Of a stretch of 7,147 nt of DNA, positions 5,359 through 7,147 are shown one piece after another. The translations under genes were made by a program, and so were the position numbers. Source of the stretch: Acidimicrobiia bacterium (GTDB taxonomy: Bacteria > Actinomycetota > Acidimicrobiia > IMCC26256 > PALSA-555). The DNA lies in NCBI GenBank assembly GCA_022865365.1, contig JALHSW010000143.1:1-7147 (forward strand), written 5' to 3'. The notes beneath the pieces were generated by a model. The model was given only the letters and a program-made list of their open reading frames with translations, was not told the origin of the DNA and did no database searches. Positions within the stretch are counted from its first letter, which is position 1. Each line of letters begins with the position of its first letter.

Positions 5359-6486
5359 TCAGGGCGCCGGCCCTTCGCGGCGCACCAGCTCGAGGCCTTC
5401 GGGGTCTTCGGCGTCGCCGACGAGCCGGTAGGGGCCGTGGGGTTCGAGGATGTGGTGATGCGGTGGGCAGACCCCGGCCAGTTCGGTCGGGTCGTGCGAG
5501 TCGCCGTGGGTACCGACCGGATGACAGTGGTGGATCTGCAGGCCGCGGGTCGCTTCGCAGCCCGGGACCCGACAGTGGCGATCGCGTCGGCGCACATGGC
5601 GGTCGACGTCAGCCGGCAACGCGGTGCGCGATCGGTGCGTCGTGTGGGTCCCGGTGCGATCCAAGACGGCTTCGCGAACCTTCGCGTCGGGTCGGATCGC
5701 ACGCACGGTCTCGGACGCGACCGGGATGCCGTCGACCTCCCGGGTCACACAGCCCCGCACGTCGGTGATCTCGACGATCTCGATCCGGAACCGCCCGCTC
5801 GGCTCGGCGTCGGCATAGGTTCGTGCGAGCTCGACGAGGGCATCGGCCTTGCGGTGCGCGAGTGAGTCCCAGGCCATCCCCTTCGCCGGACGCATCCGCT
5901 CCGCCATGTGGTCGAGGACCTTGTCGACCAGCACGCCGTCGACATCGGGGAGCCACCACCGGCCCGCGGCCATGCCCTGCTCGGAGTCACGCCACGACGA
6001 CACGAACCGCGCCTTGCGCCGCGCCTCGGCGTCGGCCGCAGTGACCGCTTTCGCAGTGCGCGCCATGCGCTGGAGATCCACCGGCGCGACGGTCGTGCCC
6101 CGCACGGCCCACTCGGCGTCCGTCGCCGAAGTCGCGACCTCCGTGACCGGTTGGAGCTGGTCCCTCGTGAGGCCACCGGCCCACGCCGCGGCAGCGACCT
6201 TCGGGAGCGACTCGAGCGAACGGGCCACCTCACGGTTGCTCTTCGCGGTGCGCGCCGATACCGACGCATCCGGCACCCCGTCGAGTGCCCGACGGTCATC
6301 CAACACGCGCGTCGCCGCGAGCTCCTCCAGGTACCACCGCTGCTGCTCCCGCCGAGCGTCCGCCACGATTGCGCGCAGCGACCCGGTCGAGTGACACCGC
6401 AGCGCATCGATGCGCGCGCCGAAGTCGTACTCGACATCGTCGACCGAGGCTCGGTCGAACATCGTGGTGGCGGGGGTGCTGCTCAT
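5359..6486 (-). CDS. DUF222-containing HNH endonuclease (13E12 repeat family type)
   Basis: This 375-residue protein has the organisation of the actinobacterial DUF222/HNH family, known in Mycobacterium tuberculosis as the REP13E12 proteins. The large N-terminal and middle helical region (about 25-285) includes LRAIVADARREQQRW, LPKVAAAAWAGGLTRDQL and GRWWLPDVDGVLVDKVL. The C-terminal HNH zinc module holds C305 and C310 (CRVPGC), IHHCHPVGTHGD with H319-H320, and VCPPHHHILE with C340 and H343-H345. The usual Asn five residues before the last zinc cysteine is replaced by Glu335 (TELAGVC). The protein is probably a DNA-binding or nicking enzyme whose biological role is not settled; such genes are often multicopy and spread within genomes. 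The start is ATG 6486 with a G-run before it. It lies 87 bp after the PPOX gene and 107 bp before the LLM gene, on the same strand. No flanking direct repeats were found by eye. Confidence 0.92.
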   Translation of the reverse strand: MSSTPATTMFDRASVDDVEYDFGARIDALRCHSTGSLRAIVADARREQQRWYLEELAATRVLDDRRALDGVPDASVSARTAKSNREVARSLESLPKVAAAAWAGGLTRDQLQPVTEVATSATDAEWAVRGTTVAPVDLQRMARTAKAVTAADAEARRKARFVSSWRDSEQGMAAGRWWLPDVDGVLVDKVLDHMAERMRPAKGMAWDSLAHRKADALVELARTYADAEPSGRFRIEIVEITDVRGCVTREVDGIPVASETVRAIRPDAKVREAVLDRTGTHTTHRSRTALPADVDRHVRRRDRHCRVPGCEATRGLQIHHCHPVGTHGDSHDPTELAGVCPPHHHILEPHGPYRLVGDAEDPEGLELVRREGPAP

Positions 6487-6542
6487 GCCCCCTATCCGAA
6501 CACGGGGGTGTGACAGCTACGATCCCGATCAGGAGATCGTCC

Positions 6543-6572
6543 AGCACCTCATGATTCCGGGGGCCCGGTGCT
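6543..6572 (-). terminator. Possible hairpin just after the PPOX gene
   Basis: AGCACC (6543-6548) pairs perfectly with GGTGCT (6567-6572), directly beyond the PPOX stop codon (6576-6574, minus strand). A second, competing palindrome, CCGGG-GG-CCCGG (6557-6568), lies in the same place. There is no T-run, so intrinsic termination is uncertain; the structure could instead stabilise the 3' end of the transcript. Confidence 0.25.
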
Positions 6573-6573
6573 C

Positions 6574-7050
6574 CTAGCCCGGAGGCGTGAGCGGGATGCG
6601 GGCATTCTCGTAGCTCAGGATGCGCTCGTCGGGCTCCATCTCGATGATGAGGTGCTCGATCTCGTAGTGCCCGCGGGTCTCGGCCGGCATCGCCGATCGA
6701 TCGCCCGCGAACCCCGCGTACTTCTCGCCGAGCGCCTTCCCGACCCGCTCGATCAGCTCCGGCTCGCTCACGATGCGGGCCCGCCCGGTGAGGTGCACAC
6801 CCCGGAGGTCCCGCCAGCGCTCTCCCGACTCGACGAGAAACGACACCCTCGGGTCGCGCCGGATACGCGCCACCTTCTTCGTGCGCGCGACCGCATCGAT
6901 GTAGATGCGCTTGTCGAGCGCGACGAACCAGACCGGCAGCGTGATCGGGATTCCGTCGGATCGCAACGACGTGAAGATCCCCGTGTGGCTGTTGGCGAGC
7001 ACCTCCCAGGCCTCGGCGCGGCTGAGACGAATGCTCATCGCGACGGCCAC
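6574..7050 (-). CDS. PPOX-class (pyridoxamine 5'-phosphate oxidase-like) split-barrel oxidoreductase, FMN or F420 dependent
   Basis: This 158-residue protein has the split beta-barrel fold of the pyridoxamine-phosphate-oxidase-like superfamily, most like the actinobacterial 'PPOX class F420-dependent' group. Visible segments are HTGIFTSLRSDGIPITLPVWFV (22-43), then RIYIDAVARTKKVARIRRDPRVSFLVE, then GVHLTGRARIVSE. The K-K-V-A-R-I-R-R-D-P-R-V-S stretch is the usual cofactor-phosphate-binding region. The last part (HLIIEMEPDERILSYENARI) is the typical closing strand and tail. Two starts are possible, GTG at 7050 (MAVAM...) or ATG at 7038 (MSIRLSRAEAWEVL); neither has a good ribosome binding site, and the second begins where family members usually do. 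It follows the partial upstream gene by 28 bp on the same strand, so co-transcription is likely. Substrate unknown; relatives reduce small aromatic or quinone-like compounds or bind haem breakdown products. Confidence 0.9.
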   Translation of the reverse strand: MAVAMSIRLSRAEAWEVLANSHTGIFTSLRSDGIPITLPVWFVALDKRIYIDAVARTKKVARIRRDPRVSFLVESGERWRDLRGVHLTGRARIVSEPELIERVGKALGEKYAGFAGDRSAMPAETRGHYEIEHLIIEMEPDERILSYENARIPLTPPG

Positions 7051-7078
7051 GACGCAGCGACGCGATCGACGTCAGCCG

Positions 7079-7147
7079 TCATCGGATCCCGAGCCGTCCG
7101 CGCACATCATCCGCCGAGGCCACCGGGCGCCCCGCGGCCTCGGCCCA
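7079..7147 (-). CDS. C-terminal end of an unidentified gene running off the right edge
   Basis: On the minus strand an open frame enters from the window edge and ends at TGA (7081-7079) after 22 codons (WAEAAGRPVASADDVRGRLG, then IR). Amino-acid and codon use fit a real actinobacterial C-terminus, and the stop lies 28 bp before the PPOX GTG start, as expected for an operon partner. The fragment is too short to name a family. Confidence 0.4.
   Translation of the reverse strand, partial: WAEAAGRPVASADDVRGRLGIR

Noticed and set aside
4523..5768. Two long plus-strand open frames (302 and 366 residues) spanning the LLM/HNH junction
   Set aside because: Both are antisense to confident genes, are rich in Arg, Gly and Ser, and run straight through the intergenic promoter region, which is typical of chance frames at high GC.
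6487..6573. Promoter for the HNH gene in the gap after the PPOX gene
   Set aside because: TACGAT on the plus strand and a weak TAGCTG on the minus strand were considered, but no properly spaced -35 partner is present in the needed orientation.

Overview
The window is GC-rich throughout and reads as a piece of an actinobacterial chromosome. The evidence is the mix of a soluble bacterial cytochrome P450, a luciferase-like (LLM) oxidoreductase, a PPOX split-barrel protein, a DUF222/HNH protein of the 13E12 type, GTG starts and GC-ending codons. The style suits uncultured soil or aquatic Acidimicrobiia, but I hold only the phylum with confidence. No tRNA, rRNA, CRISPR array, transposase or integrase is visible.

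Layout, left to right. (1) A 5'-truncated arsenate reductase (arsC, +) enters from the left edge and carries a one-base frameshift inside its catalytic P-loop. (2) It converges on a small secreted two-cysteine protein of unknown function (492-932, -). (3) A 258-bp divergent intergenic region separates that gene from a ferritin-like protein (1191-1679, +). The region holds a relatively AT-rich patch and one good plus one weaker DosR/DevR-like box. (4) The 337 bp between the ferritin-like gene and the P450 are not empty. They hold an 85-codon remnant whose first part looks like the N-terminus of an AhbC/NirJ-type radical SAM enzyme, cut at the third cluster cysteine. Its last part looks like the C-terminus of a YVTN-type beta-propeller protein. 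(5) A complete cytochrome P450 (2017-3207, +) converges on (6) a two-gene minus-strand unit, LLM oxidoreductase (5251-3890) followed 16 bp later by a TetR regulator (3873-3280). An AT-rich inverted-repeat region at about 5301-5333, just upstream of the LLM gene, is the obvious candidate promoter/operator. (7) Further right, also on the minus strand, come a DUF222/HNH nuclease (6486-5359), a PPOX-class flavin/F420-type oxidoreductase (7050-6574) and the last 22 codons of another gene (7147-7079).

How it may work together: the LLM enzyme and TetR most likely form a self-regulated catabolic or detoxification unit, and the nearby P450 could act in the same oxidative pathway, although it has its own strand and start. 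The ferritin-like gene may have headed a longer operon whose downstream radical SAM gene was lost by deletion. The HNH gene is typical actinobacterial 'selfish' repeat-family content and need not be related to its neighbours. The two damaged loci (arsC and the radical SAM remnant) could be real decay or draft-assembly errors, and the sequence alone cannot separate these. I see no clear novel multi-gene defence or biosynthetic system here. The most unusual items are the chimeric remnant and the candidate hypoxia/NO boxes.
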